Source: Facklamia sp964471435
GTDB taxonomy: Bacteria; Bacillota; Bacilli; Lactobacillales; Aerococcaceae
DNA length: 7,702 nt
NCBI GenBank assembly: GCA_964471435.1
Contig: CAYYGA010000063.1
Location: forward strand, 1-7,702
Reading direction: 5' to 3'
Program-made: the position numbers and the translations under genes
The notes under the pieces: generated by a model
What the model saw: only the letters and a program-made list of their open reading frames with translations
Database searches by the model: none
Told to the model about the DNA's origin: nothing
Part shown: positions 1 through 5,588 of the stretch, one piece after another
Position numbering within the stretch: position 1 is the first letter of the stretch
Layout: each line of letters begins with the position of its first letter

Positions 1-392
1 TCATCACCTAATAAAACTACAAAAGGCTCTTCACCGACAAAGTTTTTAGCTTGTAAAACAGCATGACCAAGCCCTTTAGGATAAGATTGACGTTTGAAAA
101 AAAGGCTGATGTTATTTAACTCGCGGATCTTTTCCAATAACTCAACTTTACCTTTAGCTTCTAAAGCAAATTCCAGTTCTTCGTTAGAGTCGAAATGATC
201 TTCAATCGGACGCTTAGAGCGGCCGGTTACAATTAAAATTTCTTCAATCCCCGAATTAATAGCTTCTTCCACAATAAACTGAATAGTCGGTTTATTTACA
301 ATGGGTAACATTTCCTTGGGCATGGCTTTTGTGGCCGGTAAAAAACGGGTACCTAAACCTGCCGCTGGAATGACAGCTTTTTTGACTTTCAT
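1..392 (-). CDS. galU: UTP-glucose-1-phosphate uridylyltransferase, N-terminal part (cut by window edge)
   Basis: GalU makes UDP-glucose from UTP and glucose-1-phosphate in the cytoplasm, feeding envelope polysaccharide, lipoteichoic acid anchor and galactose metabolism. The first 130 codons are present; the family is about 290 residues, so the C-terminal half lies left of the window. The start is ATG at 392, preceded by AAAGGAG (406-400). The N-terminus carries the nucleotide-binding signature AAGLGTRFLPATKAMPKEML (about residues 10-29), then NKPTIQFIVEEA, ILIVTGRSKRPIEDHFD and, near the visible end, the QSYPKGLGHAV and VVLLGDD motifs typical of bacterial GalU. Where I recall most homologues having VDKP after the signature, this one has VNKP. 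It is transcribed divergently from the LCP gene, another envelope gene. Identification is firm. Confidence 0.95.
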   Translation of the reverse strand, partial: MKVKKAVIPAAGLGTRFLPATKAMPKEMLPIVNKPTIQFIVEEAINSGIEEILIVTGRSKRPIEDHFDSNEELEFALEAKGKVELLEKIRELNNISLFFKRQSYPKGLGHAVLQAKNFVGEEPFVVLLGD

Positions 393-424
393 TGATTCGC
401 TCCTTTATAAGATATTCTCTATGT

Positions 425-453
425 ATTTTAAGCTATGCACTGGTTTCTATCAA
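425..453 (-). promoter_or_regulatory. Predicted sigma-A promoter of galU
   Basis: On the minus strand TTGATA (453-448) is separated by exactly 17 bp from TAAAAT (430-425). Transcription would begin near 418, giving a leader of about 26 nt that contains the AAAGGAG site and the galU ATG at 392. Both hexamers match consensus at 5 of 6 positions. This is inferred from sequence only. Confidence 0.6.
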
Positions 454-597
454 GGAAAAGGGTCAATACTTATTATCCTGCTACATGCTTAAAAGAGTCT
501 CCTGAGTCAGAAATCTACATCCTTGAATAGGGCAGACAGTTTGAATTCTTTTAAAGATGAAATTTTACCTATGAATGTTTGAAAAATTAAGAGATAG

Positions 598-640
598 CTA
601 GTCAACCTTAAGAAAAAAGCATATAATAACAAGTGACTAG
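598..640. repeat. Inverted repeat CTAGTCA / TGACTAG bracketing the LCP promoter
   Basis: CTAGTCA at 598-604 and its exact reverse complement TGACTAG at 634-640 are 29 bp apart. The left arm covers the -35 box and the right arm sits at the expected transcription start, with the -10 box between them. Such placement fits an operator, but a 7-bp match could arise by chance in AT-rich DNA. Confidence 0.35.
599..627 (+). promoter_or_regulatory. Predicted sigma-A promoter of the LCP gene
   Basis: A perfect TATAAT -10 box lies at 622-627, with TAGTCA (599-604, 4 of 6 matches to TTGACA) 17 bp upstream. The start of transcription would be near 634 and the start codon is at 659. The -35 box lies in one arm of a short inverted repeat (598-604 and 634-640), so repression at this promoter is possible. 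Confidence 0.6.
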
Positions 641-658
641 TTTGAGAGGAAGAAGTGC

Positions 659-1537
659 GTGAAATTAAAAAGAGCTTATTTAATGATAATTGCAATTACT
701 TTAGTATTTTTAGGGGTCAGCTCCTTTGGAGTGCAGGCTCAAAGTGAAGAATCAGATTCAGAACAAACAGAAAAATTGGAAGGACCTTTTTCTATTTTAT
801 TGTTAGGTATTGATACGGGAGACTTTGGCCGAACTGAAAGAGGACGTTCAGACTCGATGATGGTGGCGACTGTTAATCCTGATACCGAACATATAGTAGT
901 AGCTTCTATACCCAGAGATTCTTATGTTGAAATTCCCGGCTATGGCATGGATAAAATTAATCACGCCTATGCTTTTGGCGGACCTGAATTAGCTGTTGAA
1001 ACTGTTGAGAATTGGTTAGAGATGGAAATTTCTTTTTATTTAACAGTTGATATGGGTGGTTTAGAAGAAGTTGTAGATGCGGTAGGTGGAGTCGAAGTTA
1101 TCCCTCCATCGACTTTTGAAATTTCTGGTTATACTTTTTATGAAGGACAGCCGACGCTGGTAGATGGTGATCAAGCTGTTGCTTACGCCCGTGAACGTTA
1201 TACATCCGGCGGAGATTATGCTCGTCAAGAACGCCAACGACAAATAGTTGTCGGGACAGTAGAAGCTGCTTTGAAAAAAGCAACAGGTTTAACAGAGGTA
1301 TTGTCAATAGCACGCACTTTTGATAAGGTTTTTGATTCTAATTTATCCATTTTAAAATTAGTAGACCTGGCGATGAAAAATCTGGATATTCAGCCTACTT
1401 ATGATTTTGTCCAATTTCAAGGGTCAGGCACTATGATAGATGGTATTTATTATGATGAAATTTGGGCAGACTCTTACAATGAGATTCGAGATTTATTACA
1501 AAATAATCTTGACTCAATCGCTGCATTAGCTTATTAA
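659..1537 (+). CDS. LCP (LytR-CpsA-Psr) family cell-envelope glycopolymer transferase
   Basis: LCP proteins sit in the cytoplasmic membrane with the catalytic domain outside. They transfer undecaprenyl-linked teichoic acid or capsule polymers onto peptidoglycan. This 292-residue protein starts at GTG 659, 6 nt after GAGAGGAAG (644-652). Residues about 5-27 form a hydrophobic signal anchor after a short basic N-terminus; 28-41 are an acidic linker. The LCP domain runs from about 42 to 205: FSILLLGID, RGRSDSM (62-67), VVASIPRDSYV (80-90), DKINHAYAFGG (98-108), VDAVGGVEV, the D-QAVAYARERY segment (171-181) and DYARQERQRQI (186-196). These include the Asp and Arg residues that bind the lipid pyrophosphate and metal in the family (such as R63, D65, R86, D87, R178, R180). 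The gene has its own promoter and terminator, so it is probably monocistronic. Whether its acceptor polymer is teichoic acid or capsule cannot be told. Confidence 0.93.
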   Translation: MKLKRAYLMIIAITLVFLGVSSFGVQAQSEESDSEQTEKLEGPFSILLLGIDTGDFGRTERGRSDSMMVATVNPDTEHIVVASIPRDSYVEIPGYGMDKINHAYAFGGPELAVETVENWLEMEISFYLTVDMGGLEEVVDAVGGVEVIPPSTFEISGYTFYEGQPTLVDGDQAVAYARERYTSGGDYARQERQRQIVVGTVEAALKKATGLTEVLSIARTFDKVFDSNLSILKLVDLAMKNLDIQPTYDFVQFQGSGTMIDGIYYDEIWADSYNEIRDLLQNNLDSIAALAY

Positions 1538-1549
1538 TTACCATACCTT

Positions 1550-1590
1550 CACCCGGGAATGACCAGATTTTTCATTTCCCGGGTGCTTTT
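1550..1590 (+). terminator. Intrinsic terminator after the LCP gene
   Basis: A 10-bp GC-rich perfect stem, CACCCGGGAA (1550-1559) with TTCCCGGGTG (1576-1585), closes a 16-nt loop and is followed by CTTTTATG. It lies 12 nt after the LCP stop codon. The T run is short (four) but the stem is strong. Confidence 0.8.
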
Positions 1591-1654
1591 ATGTTCTTAA
1601 CAAGCTCTATAACTAACAATAAACTTTAAATAGCCGGATGGCAGTTAATTTTAG

Positions 1655-1660
1655 TATAAT
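1655..1660 (+). promoter_or_regulatory. Candidate -10 box for the lipocalin-like gene and its downstream genes
   Basis: A perfect TATAAT lies at 1655-1660, 23 nt before the start codon and after the LCP terminator, where a promoter is expected. No good -35 hexamer is present 15-19 bp upstream (the region reads TAGCCGG) and there is no TGn extension. The site is therefore weak, or depends on an activator, or is wrong. Confidence 0.4.
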
Positions 1661-1683
1661 AGAAGAAAGAAGGGGGAGATATC

Positions 1684-2133
1684 ATGATTTCACGTGAAGA
1701 TTTAATTGGAACATGGGAGCTGGTAACTTACTATATTGAGTTGGATAATGGACTTCGGCAATATCCTTTAGGTAAAGAGGTTAGCGGATTTCTTTTATAT
1801 ACACCCGATGGTTATATGTCAGCTCAATTGATGGCTTCCGACCGTCCTCGTTATGATTCTAATCACCCACACAGACCGGATGACCGGGAAGCAGCTTTAG
1901 CGGCAAGAGGGTATCATGCTTATTCGGGACGCTTCGTCTTTGACCCTGCTGAACAAGATATTATGCATTATATGGATGTCTCTTTATTTCCAAATCGGAT
2001 AGGTAAAAGTCAGGTACGTCGAATAAAAATAAAAGACGACCTACTTTACGTCTCTAATCCATTATTGGGAAATACAATTGTATGGAAGCGGGCTGAAGAT
2101 AATACAGATAATATTATCGAGGAGGATGAGTAA
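1684..2133 (+). CDS. Lipocalin-like domain protein
   Basis: A 149-residue soluble protein with no signal peptide or membrane span. It resembles the bacterial lipocalin-like family (Pfam Lipocalin_5 type): an N-terminal GTWELVTYY strand (residues 9-17), VSGFLLYTPDGYMSAQLM (33-50), HAYSGRFVFD (78-87), a run ending in MHYMDVSLFPN (94-104) and a closing NTIVWKR strand (130-136), as expected for a small beta barrel. The C-terminal tail (137-149) is acidic. Members are usually annotated only by fold, and the ligand is unknown. The ATG at 1684 follows AAGGGGGAG (1670-1678). The gene ends at TAA 2131-2133, immediately before the TTG start of the pseudouridine synthase, so the two are probably co-transcribed and translationally coupled. 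I see nothing that links their functions. Confidence 0.8.
   Translation: MISREDLIGTWELVTYYIELDNGLRQYPLGKEVSGFLLYTPDGYMSAQLMASDRPRYDSNHPHRPDDREAALAARGYHAYSGRFVFDPAEQDIMHYMDVSLFPNRIGKSQVRRIKIKDDLLYVSNPLLGNTIVWKRAEDNTDNIIEEDE
2119..2125 (+). promoter_or_regulatory. Ribosome binding site that fixes the TTG start of the pseudouridine synthase
   Basis: GAGGAGG, inside the last codons of the lipocalin-like gene, ends 8 nt before TTG 2134. The TTG directly follows the TAA stop. The near-perfect site and the conserved LYEDNHLLIVEKP segment starting a few residues in support this unusual start codon. Confidence 0.75.
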
Positions 2134-2759
2134 TTGCCTGATTTAAAAGTTTTATATGAAGATAATCATTTATTGATTGTAGAAAAACCGGTTAATATGC
2201 CGGTGCAGGCAGACTCTTCCAAAGATTTAGATCTCTTAACAACAGCTAAACACTACATCAAAGTGAAATACAATAAACCCGGCGATGTCTTTTTAGGACT
2301 GGTCCATCGTTTAGACCGTCCTGTAGGAGGAGCGATTGTTTTTGCGAAAACTTCAAAAGCAGCCAGCCGGCTAGCTGATCAATTACGTTTACGTAAAATT
2401 GAGCGTCAGTATTTAGCAGTTACTTATGGTGAACCGAAAGAGTCCAAAGGAAAATTTGTTGACTACTTATATAAAAACCGCAAAGAAAACCAATCTTATG
2501 TAGTAAAAAAAGGGTATAAGGAAGCCAAACGAGCCGTTCTTACTTATAAAATCTTAGACCGCAAGCAGGACCAGGACTTGAATCTGGTCAAAATTGAGTT
2601 AGAAACAGGACGTTCTCATCAAATAAGAGTCCAATTATCGCATCATGGACTTCCGTTATGGGGAGACCAAAAGTATGCCGCAGACTTAAATAAACCGGGA
2701 CAGCAAATTGCTTTATGGGCTTATAAATTAAGTCTTAAACATCCAACCAAGGATGAAAT
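2134..2759 (+). CDS. RluA-family 23S rRNA/tRNA-type pseudouridine synthase, C-terminus lost in assembly gap
   Basis: Converts specific uridines in structured RNA to pseudouridine; the exact RNA target cannot be told. There are 208 codons before the run of N. The protein begins directly with the catalytic fold (VLYEDNHLLIVEKPVNMPVQ, residues 6-25), so it belongs to the short subgroup without an N-terminal S4 domain. The active-site motif HRLDRPVGG (58-66) contains the catalytic Asp at residue 61. RQYLAVTYG (91-99) and TGRSHQIRVQL (158-168, usually TGRTHQIRVHL) are further family motifs, followed by GDQKYA (177-182). HPTKDE at the gap edge is close to the normal C-terminus, where I would expect only about 15-25 more residues. 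The apparent continuation beyond the N run belongs to a different protein. The TTG start follows GAGGAGG and abuts the upstream stop codon. Confidence 0.9.
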
Positions 2760-2859
2760 NNNNNNNNNNNNNNNNNNNNNNNNNNNNNNNNNNNNNNNNN
2801 NNNNNNNNNNNNNNNNNNNNNNNNNNNNNNNNNNNNNNNNNNNNNNNNNNNNNNNNNNN
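2760..2859. other. Assembly gap of exactly 100 N
   Basis: One hundred undetermined bases. A round 100 is the usual placeholder for a scaffold join of unknown length, so distances and reading phase across it have no meaning. The missing DNA must hold the end of the pseudouridine synthase and the start codon of the TraX-family gene. Confidence 0.98.
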
Positions 2860-3552
2860 ACAGGTGCCAATTTAAAAAGAATTGCGCTCATATCGATGCT
2901 GATTGATCATTTCGCAGTAGCGATTTTATTTCAAGGAATATCTTTGAATAGCTTTCAATTTTCAGCAGACATTAATAATTTAGCTCAGTTACTGTACAGC
3001 CCATTACGTATGTTAGGCAGATTAGCCTTTCCACTCTATATTTATCTTTTAATAGAAGGATTTCATCATACTTCCAGCCGGGTAAATTATTTCAAACGTA
3101 TGGCAGTTTTATGCATTGTTTCAGAAGTTCCTTATGACTTAGCCCTAACCAATCAAATGTTTGACTGGAATCACCAAAATATATTTTTTCAGCTGATGTT
3201 ATTAATGATTCTTTTTTATTTTCTAGAAAAATTTGAAATTCAACCCGGAAAAAAACTACTGGCACTTTTCCCCATAATGATACTAGCAGAGTATGCCCGA
3301 ATTGATTATGGTATGTTTGGTATTATTGCTGGTTTTATCATGTATGAAGCTTATGGTTCAAAAGTTAGAGAAGGGCTGTCTGTCATACCTGCTTTTCTCT
3401 TTAGTTACCAGTCTTACTTTGTTTACTTTAGCGGTATCTTAATCTATTTATATAATGGTGAAAGAGGGCGCGTCAATAAGCATTTCCATTATTGGGCATA
3501 TCCTGGACACTTATTTTTTTATTATTTGTTAAGACGTTTGATTTTACTATAA
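2860..3552 (+). CDS. TraX-family membrane protein, start lost in assembly gap
   Basis: A polytopic membrane protein; 230 codons remain. It resembles the TraX family (PF05857). F-plasmid TraX N-acetylates pilin, but chromosomal homologues in Gram-positive bacteria have no settled role. Visible family features are TGANLKRIALISMLIDHFA at the start of the readable part, LRMLGRLAFPLYIYLLIEGFHHT (from about codon 45), VSEVPYDLAL with N-x-FF-L following, and a C-terminal FHYWAYPGHLFFYYLLRRL segment. There are about seven to nine hydrophobic segments. Homologues usually start fewer than ten residues before the TGxxLK segment, so only the first few codons should be missing. It is read in the same direction as the pseudouridine synthase, possibly in one operon, and is followed by a terminator. 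Confidence 0.82.
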   Translation, partial: TGANLKRIALISMLIDHFAVAILFQGISLNSFQFSADINNLAQLLYSPLRMLGRLAFPLYIYLLIEGFHHTSSRVNYFKRMAVLCIVSEVPYDLALTNQMFDWNHQNIFFQLMLLMILFYFLEKFEIQPGKKLLALFPIMILAEYARIDYGMFGIIAGFIMYEAYGSKVREGLSVIPAFLFSYQSYFVYFSGILIYLYNGERGRVNKHFHYWAYPGHLFFYYLLRRLILL

Positions 3553-3556
3553 AAAT

Positions 3557-3604
3557 AAGCCTACAGACTCAAGTATACATACTTAGAGAACTGAAGGCTT
3601 TTTT
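3557..3604. terminator. Bidirectional intrinsic terminator between traX-like and thrE-like genes
   Basis: AAGCCT (3557-3562) pairs with AGGCTT (3595-3600). Further in, CAG pairs with CTG, CTC with GAG and AAGTA with TACTT around a 4-nt loop, with small internal mismatches. On the plus strand the stem runs into TTTTTT (3599-3604). On the minus strand it runs into TTATTTTTATAG. It lies between two convergent genes and can serve both; the thrE-like stop codon (3605-3603) overlaps the T run. Confidence 0.75.
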
Positions 3605-4382
3605 ATATGAAATAGGTTCCTACGAAATTCGCCACTAAAACCCCCAAACCAATTCCTAGAGTTAAGGAAAAGAAAATTATAAAAGCATCTGTTGCTTTGA
3701 TTAAGCCCGCGATATTGTTACCTTTTAAAAGATCACGCGATGCGTTAGTCATTAAGGTATTAGGATAAAAAGGAATAATAAATGCGGCAATTAAAATATG
3801 TGGGTGAATTTCATGAGGGTATGCTTGATTTATTATAAATACTAAAGCAGTTATAACCATTGCTGCCACAACATTAAAGGAAAAATCTGTATAATAAATG
3901 AATTTACGCGTTAGAGCAATAAAATAAAGAATGATCCCCATAACTAGGCTGATTAATACATCTAAAGCAAAACCGTTAAATAAAACGACGAAACTCATAA
4001 TTAAAAGAATATTCGTGTAGTTAACCATCAGACTGTATTCAATCTCACGGACATCTTTCATAGCTTCATAAGCTTCTTTAACATTTATTTCTCCAGATGT
4101 ATATTGCCTTGAAATATCGTTAACTGCATTAATTTTTTGAATATCATTGTCACGGTCATTAATTCGAATCACATTGGAATATGCATAATCTGTATAGTCG
4201 GTATCTGATAAAGATAGAAAAAGACCCGTAGTATTGGAAAACGAACTGGCTCTGTCTAACCCAGATGTTTGGAGAATGCGCAAAGTAGTGTCCTCAACTC
4301 GGTATTCTTCTGCACCGGATTCCAATAAAATTTGTCCGGCCAGACTTGCCAGATTAAAAATACTTTTGTAATGCCGATCCAC
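3603..4382 (-). CDS. ThrE/YjjP-type threonine/serine exporter subunit, N-terminal-domain protein
   Basis: A 259-residue inner-membrane protein of the ThrE family (PF06738, formerly DUF1212), linked to threonine and serine export. In many bacteria it works with a second, shorter protein of the YjjB type. The cytosolic N-terminal domain carries LLESGAEEYRVEDTTLRI (residues 19-36) and further conserved stretches up to about 118. Five hydrophobic segments follow, near 119-140, 142-158, 167-186, 194-210 and 232-256. The segment TNASRDLLKGNNIAGLIKATDAF (212-234) matches the family's TNA-RDLL-GD--SGL region. Just before it, P207 is followed by Asn, where as I recall Gly is usual. The start is GTG 4382 behind AAAGGTGGG (4396-4388); the only upstream ATG is out of frame. 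No YjjB-like gene follows on the same strand, since the convergent TraX-family gene is there. Confidence 0.88.
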   Translation of the reverse strand: MDRHYKSIFNLASLAGQILLESGAEEYRVEDTTLRILQTSGLDRASSFSNTTGLFLSLSDTDYTDYAYSNVIRINDRDNDIQKINAVNDISRQYTSGEINVKEAYEAMKDVREIEYSLMVNYTNILLIMSFVVLFNGFALDVLISLVMGIILYFIALTRKFIYYTDFSFNVVAAMVITALVFIINQAYPHEIHPHILIAAFIIPFYPNTLMTNASRDLLKGNNIAGLIKATDAFIIFFSLTLGIGLGVLVANFVGTYFI

Positions 4383-4407
4383 CTAATCCCACCTTTCATT
4401 GTCTCTC

Positions 4408-4416
4408 ATTTTAACA
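4408..4416 (-). promoter_or_regulatory. Candidate extended -10 promoter of the thrE-like gene
   Basis: On the minus strand TGTTAAAAT (4416-4408) forms an extended -10 box (TGn plus TAAAAT, 5 of 6 to consensus). No good -35 box is present. Transcription would start near 4401, leaving a leader of about 19 nt that includes the ribosome binding site. Confidence 0.45.
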
Positions 4417-4500
4417 TAATCCTTCTAAATCATATAGTTCTACTTATACTTTCATGAAAATTCTGTATACCGATAAAATAAAAAATATCATTTTTTTATG

Positions 4501-4560
4501 TGGTATCGTTTTACATTGAATATAGCTTGCTTTATAATTTTAAATAATAAAACGCTACCA
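4501..4560. repeat. 13-bp inverted repeat flanking the antiporter operon promoter
   Basis: TGGTATCGTTTTA (4501-4513) and TAAAACGCTACCA (4548-4560) are inverted copies with one mismatch out of 13, 34 bp apart. The left arm overlaps the -35 box (4510-4515); the right arm lies just past the predicted transcription start. Each arm has a CG core inside a partly symmetric AT context, as in LacI-family operators. The position suggests two half-operators bound by a repressor that blocks or loops the promoter. As RNA only the right arm is transcribed, so this is not a transcript hairpin. Confidence 0.5.
4510..4538 (+). promoter_or_regulatory. Predicted strong sigma-A promoter of the antiporter operon
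   Basis: TTTACA (4510-4515, 5 of 6 matches) lies exactly 17 bp from a perfect TATAAT (4533-4538). Transcription would start near 4545, giving a leader of about 33 nt before the mnhE start at 4578. It is the best promoter match seen in the window and the only obvious one for the whole operon. Confidence 0.7.
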
Positions 4561-4577
4561 ATGGAAAGGAGGCTGAC

Positions 4578-5042
4578 ATGGTATTATTAATAGGAATGCT
4601 TATATTTTGGTTTGCTTTAGTAGGAAAAATCTCCATTGATACAGCAATAGTCGGCGGCTTGTTATCTGTTTTTATCTTATTTTTCTCTAAACGCTTCATC
4701 TTTAACGATAAAGAAATTTATCAAACAAATAATCGACTCGCTCTTATTATTCGTTATTTAATCATTTTAGTGATTGAAATTATTAAAGCCAATATTGAAA
4801 TGATCCGTATCGTCTTATTTGAAGCTGCAGCCGATGAACATCCTTCAATCGGTAAGTTTGATTCTCATTTAAAATCAGATGCCACTAAAACAATGCTGGC
4901 ACATGCGATTACCTTGACCCCTGGTACAATCACCATCGGCATCACCGACGACGTTTTTTATGTTACCAGTATGAATCCTGATATGCTGGAAGGAATTGAA
5001 GAGTCCGATTTTGTTACTTTATTACATAAATTAGAAAACTAA
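4578..5042 (+). CDS. mnhE: Na+/H+ antiporter subunit E (MnhE/MrpE/MbhA-like)
   Basis: A small membrane subunit of the Mrp/Mnh multisubunit cation/proton antiporter. It does not carry ions by itself but is needed for assembly and activity of the complex. The 154 residues match the family length. Hydrophobic spans lie at about 3-15, 20-37 and 53-72, followed by a cytosolic domain. The hallmark is HAITLTPGTITIGITDDVFYV (about 109-129), the conserved ITLTPGT segment of the MrpE family (PF01899). The ATG at 4578 follows a strong AAAGGAGG (4565-4572). It is the first gene of the operon; canonical Bacillus operons begin with mrpA instead, whereas mbh-type operons begin with this subunit. Downstream there is an unusual gap of 224 bp before mnhF. 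Confidence 0.92.
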   Translation: MVLLIGMLIFWFALVGKISIDTAIVGGLLSVFILFFSKRFIFNDKEIYQTNNRLALIIRYLIILVIEIIKANIEMIRIVLFEAAADEHPSIGKFDSHLKSDATKTMLAHAITLTPGTITIGITDDVFYVTSMNPDMLEGIEESDFVTLLHKLEN

Positions 5043-5086
5043 AAGGTATTAGGGGAGCTTGTGAAAAGTTTCAATAATGCCTTTTT
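5041..5086 (+). terminator. Terminator- or attenuator-like hairpin just after mnhE
   Basis: AAAAGGTATTA (5041-5051) pairs with TAATGCCTTTT (5075-5085) over 11 positions, one of them G-U, around a 23-nt loop. The 3' arm runs into TTTTTCTTATT. The left arm overlaps the mnhE stop codon. The stem is AT-rich, so as a terminator it would be leaky. It could lower expression of downstream genes relative to mnhE, attenuate, or mark a processing or stabilising site. Confidence 0.45.
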
Positions 5087-5105
5087 CTTATTAAACGGAT
5101 TATAA
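5061..5105 (+). CDS. Possible 14-codon leader peptide inside the hairpin region (weak)
   Basis: A GTG at 5061 opens a 14-residue frame, MKSFNNAFFLLNGL, which stops at TAA 5103-5105, 13 nt before the next small gene. AGGGG (5051-5055) lies at a usable distance upstream. The frame covers the loop and 3' arm of the hairpin, so its translation would disrupt that hairpin. It is very short and may be chance; I recognise no relative. Confidence 0.2.
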   Translation: MKSFNNAFFLLNGL

Positions 5106-5118
5106 AGGAGAGGATTCG

Positions 5119-5226
5119 ATGAGAAAGAAAGCTCTTATTAGTGCAGTTGTTATCGTCATAGTAGTCATTTTATGGTTTTCAGTCGCCCGTATCAATCACG
5201 GTGCCGGCTTAATTTTATACTACTAA
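5119..5226 (+). CDS. Uncharacterised 35-residue single-span membrane protein within the antiporter operon
   Basis: A gene not recognised from any family. It starts at ATG 5119 with an excellent site, AAAGGAGAGG (5104-5113), and stops at TAA 5224-5226. The protein opens with basic MRKK. A hydrophobic span follows at about residues 5-23, rich in Val and Ile, with Trp and Phe at its end. The C-terminus is a short tail, RINHGAGLILYY. By the positive-inside rule the N-terminus should face the cytoplasm. It sits between mnhE and mnhF, where other mrp and mbh operons have no gene as far as I recall, and shares their transcript. A small accessory subunit or assembly factor of the antiporter is the natural inference, but nothing in the sequence proves a function. 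The strong ribosome binding site and typical membrane-protein layout argue against chance. Confidence 0.68.
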   Translation: MRKKALISAVVIVIVVILWFSVARINHGAGLILYY

Positions 5227-5266
5227 TAAGTTAAAGGTGTAGATTTTTTAAAAAAGGAGTGTTTAA

Positions 5267-5587
5267 ATGGTCATCCAAGGGATTGCGAATACTTTATTAT
5301 ATTTAGGTATTTTTGTATTAGCAGTCAATATTATGTTCTGTTTGTACCGGGCAGTTAAGGGTCCGCGGGTGACAGATACTTTGTTGGCGGTCAATGTGAT
5401 TAATGTTAAAACCATTGTTATTATTTGTGTGCTGGCTGTACTGATTGAAGAAAATTATTTGGTAGACATTGGAATTGTTTATTCCATTATAGGTTTTATA
5501 GCGGTGGCAACTTTTGCTCGTTTAATTATTCGGGAGGTCGAAGAGCGCTTTAAGCTGCCTGACGACCACAGAAATGAGGTGGATTAG
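5267..5587 (+). CDS. mnhF: Na+/H+ antiporter subunit F (MnhF/MrpF/MbhB-like)
   Basis: A three-span membrane subunit of the antiporter complex, 106 residues as usual for the family. Spans lie at about 6-27, 36-60 and 66-88. The family segment YRAVKGPRVTDTLLAVNVINVKT (27-49) matches the GP---DR--A-D/N region of MrpF. Here the usual Arg after the Asp is Thr (T38), and the position that is Asp in Bacillus MrpF is Asn (N43), which to my recollection is common in mbh-like members. DIGIVYSIIGFIAVATFARLI (67-87) matches the last span. The ATG at 5267 is preceded by AAAAAAGGAG (5250-5259). The 3' end overlaps the ribosome binding site of mnhG. Confidence 0.9.
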   Translation: MVIQGIANTLLYLGIFVLAVNIMFCLYRAVKGPRVTDTLLAVNVINVKTIVIICVLAVLIEENYLVDIGIVYSIIGFIAVATFARLIIREVEERFKLPDDHRNEVD

Positions 5588-5588
5588 A

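Noticed and set aside
301..492. A 63-codon plus-strand frame overlapping the galU 5' end
   Set aside because: It is the antisense shadow of galU, with no family resemblance and no ribosome binding site.
488..512. A GAGTC direct repeat and CTGAGTCAG palindrome upstream of galU
   Set aside because: They are too short and lie beyond the predicted galU promoter with no clear relation to it.
507..695. A 62-codon minus-strand frame in the galU-LCP intergenic region
   Set aside because: It has no recognisable features, runs over the LCP promoter and start, and lacks a convincing ribosome binding site.
2134..3552. A fusion protein of pseudouridine synthase and a TraX membrane domain
   Set aside because: The join lies in a 100-N placeholder gap, and each side matches a separate, well-known family near its natural end or start.
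4501..4515. A catabolite-responsive element (CcpA site) at the left repeat arm
   Set aside because: It has TG and a CG core, but the closing CA is shifted by one base and several consensus positions fail.
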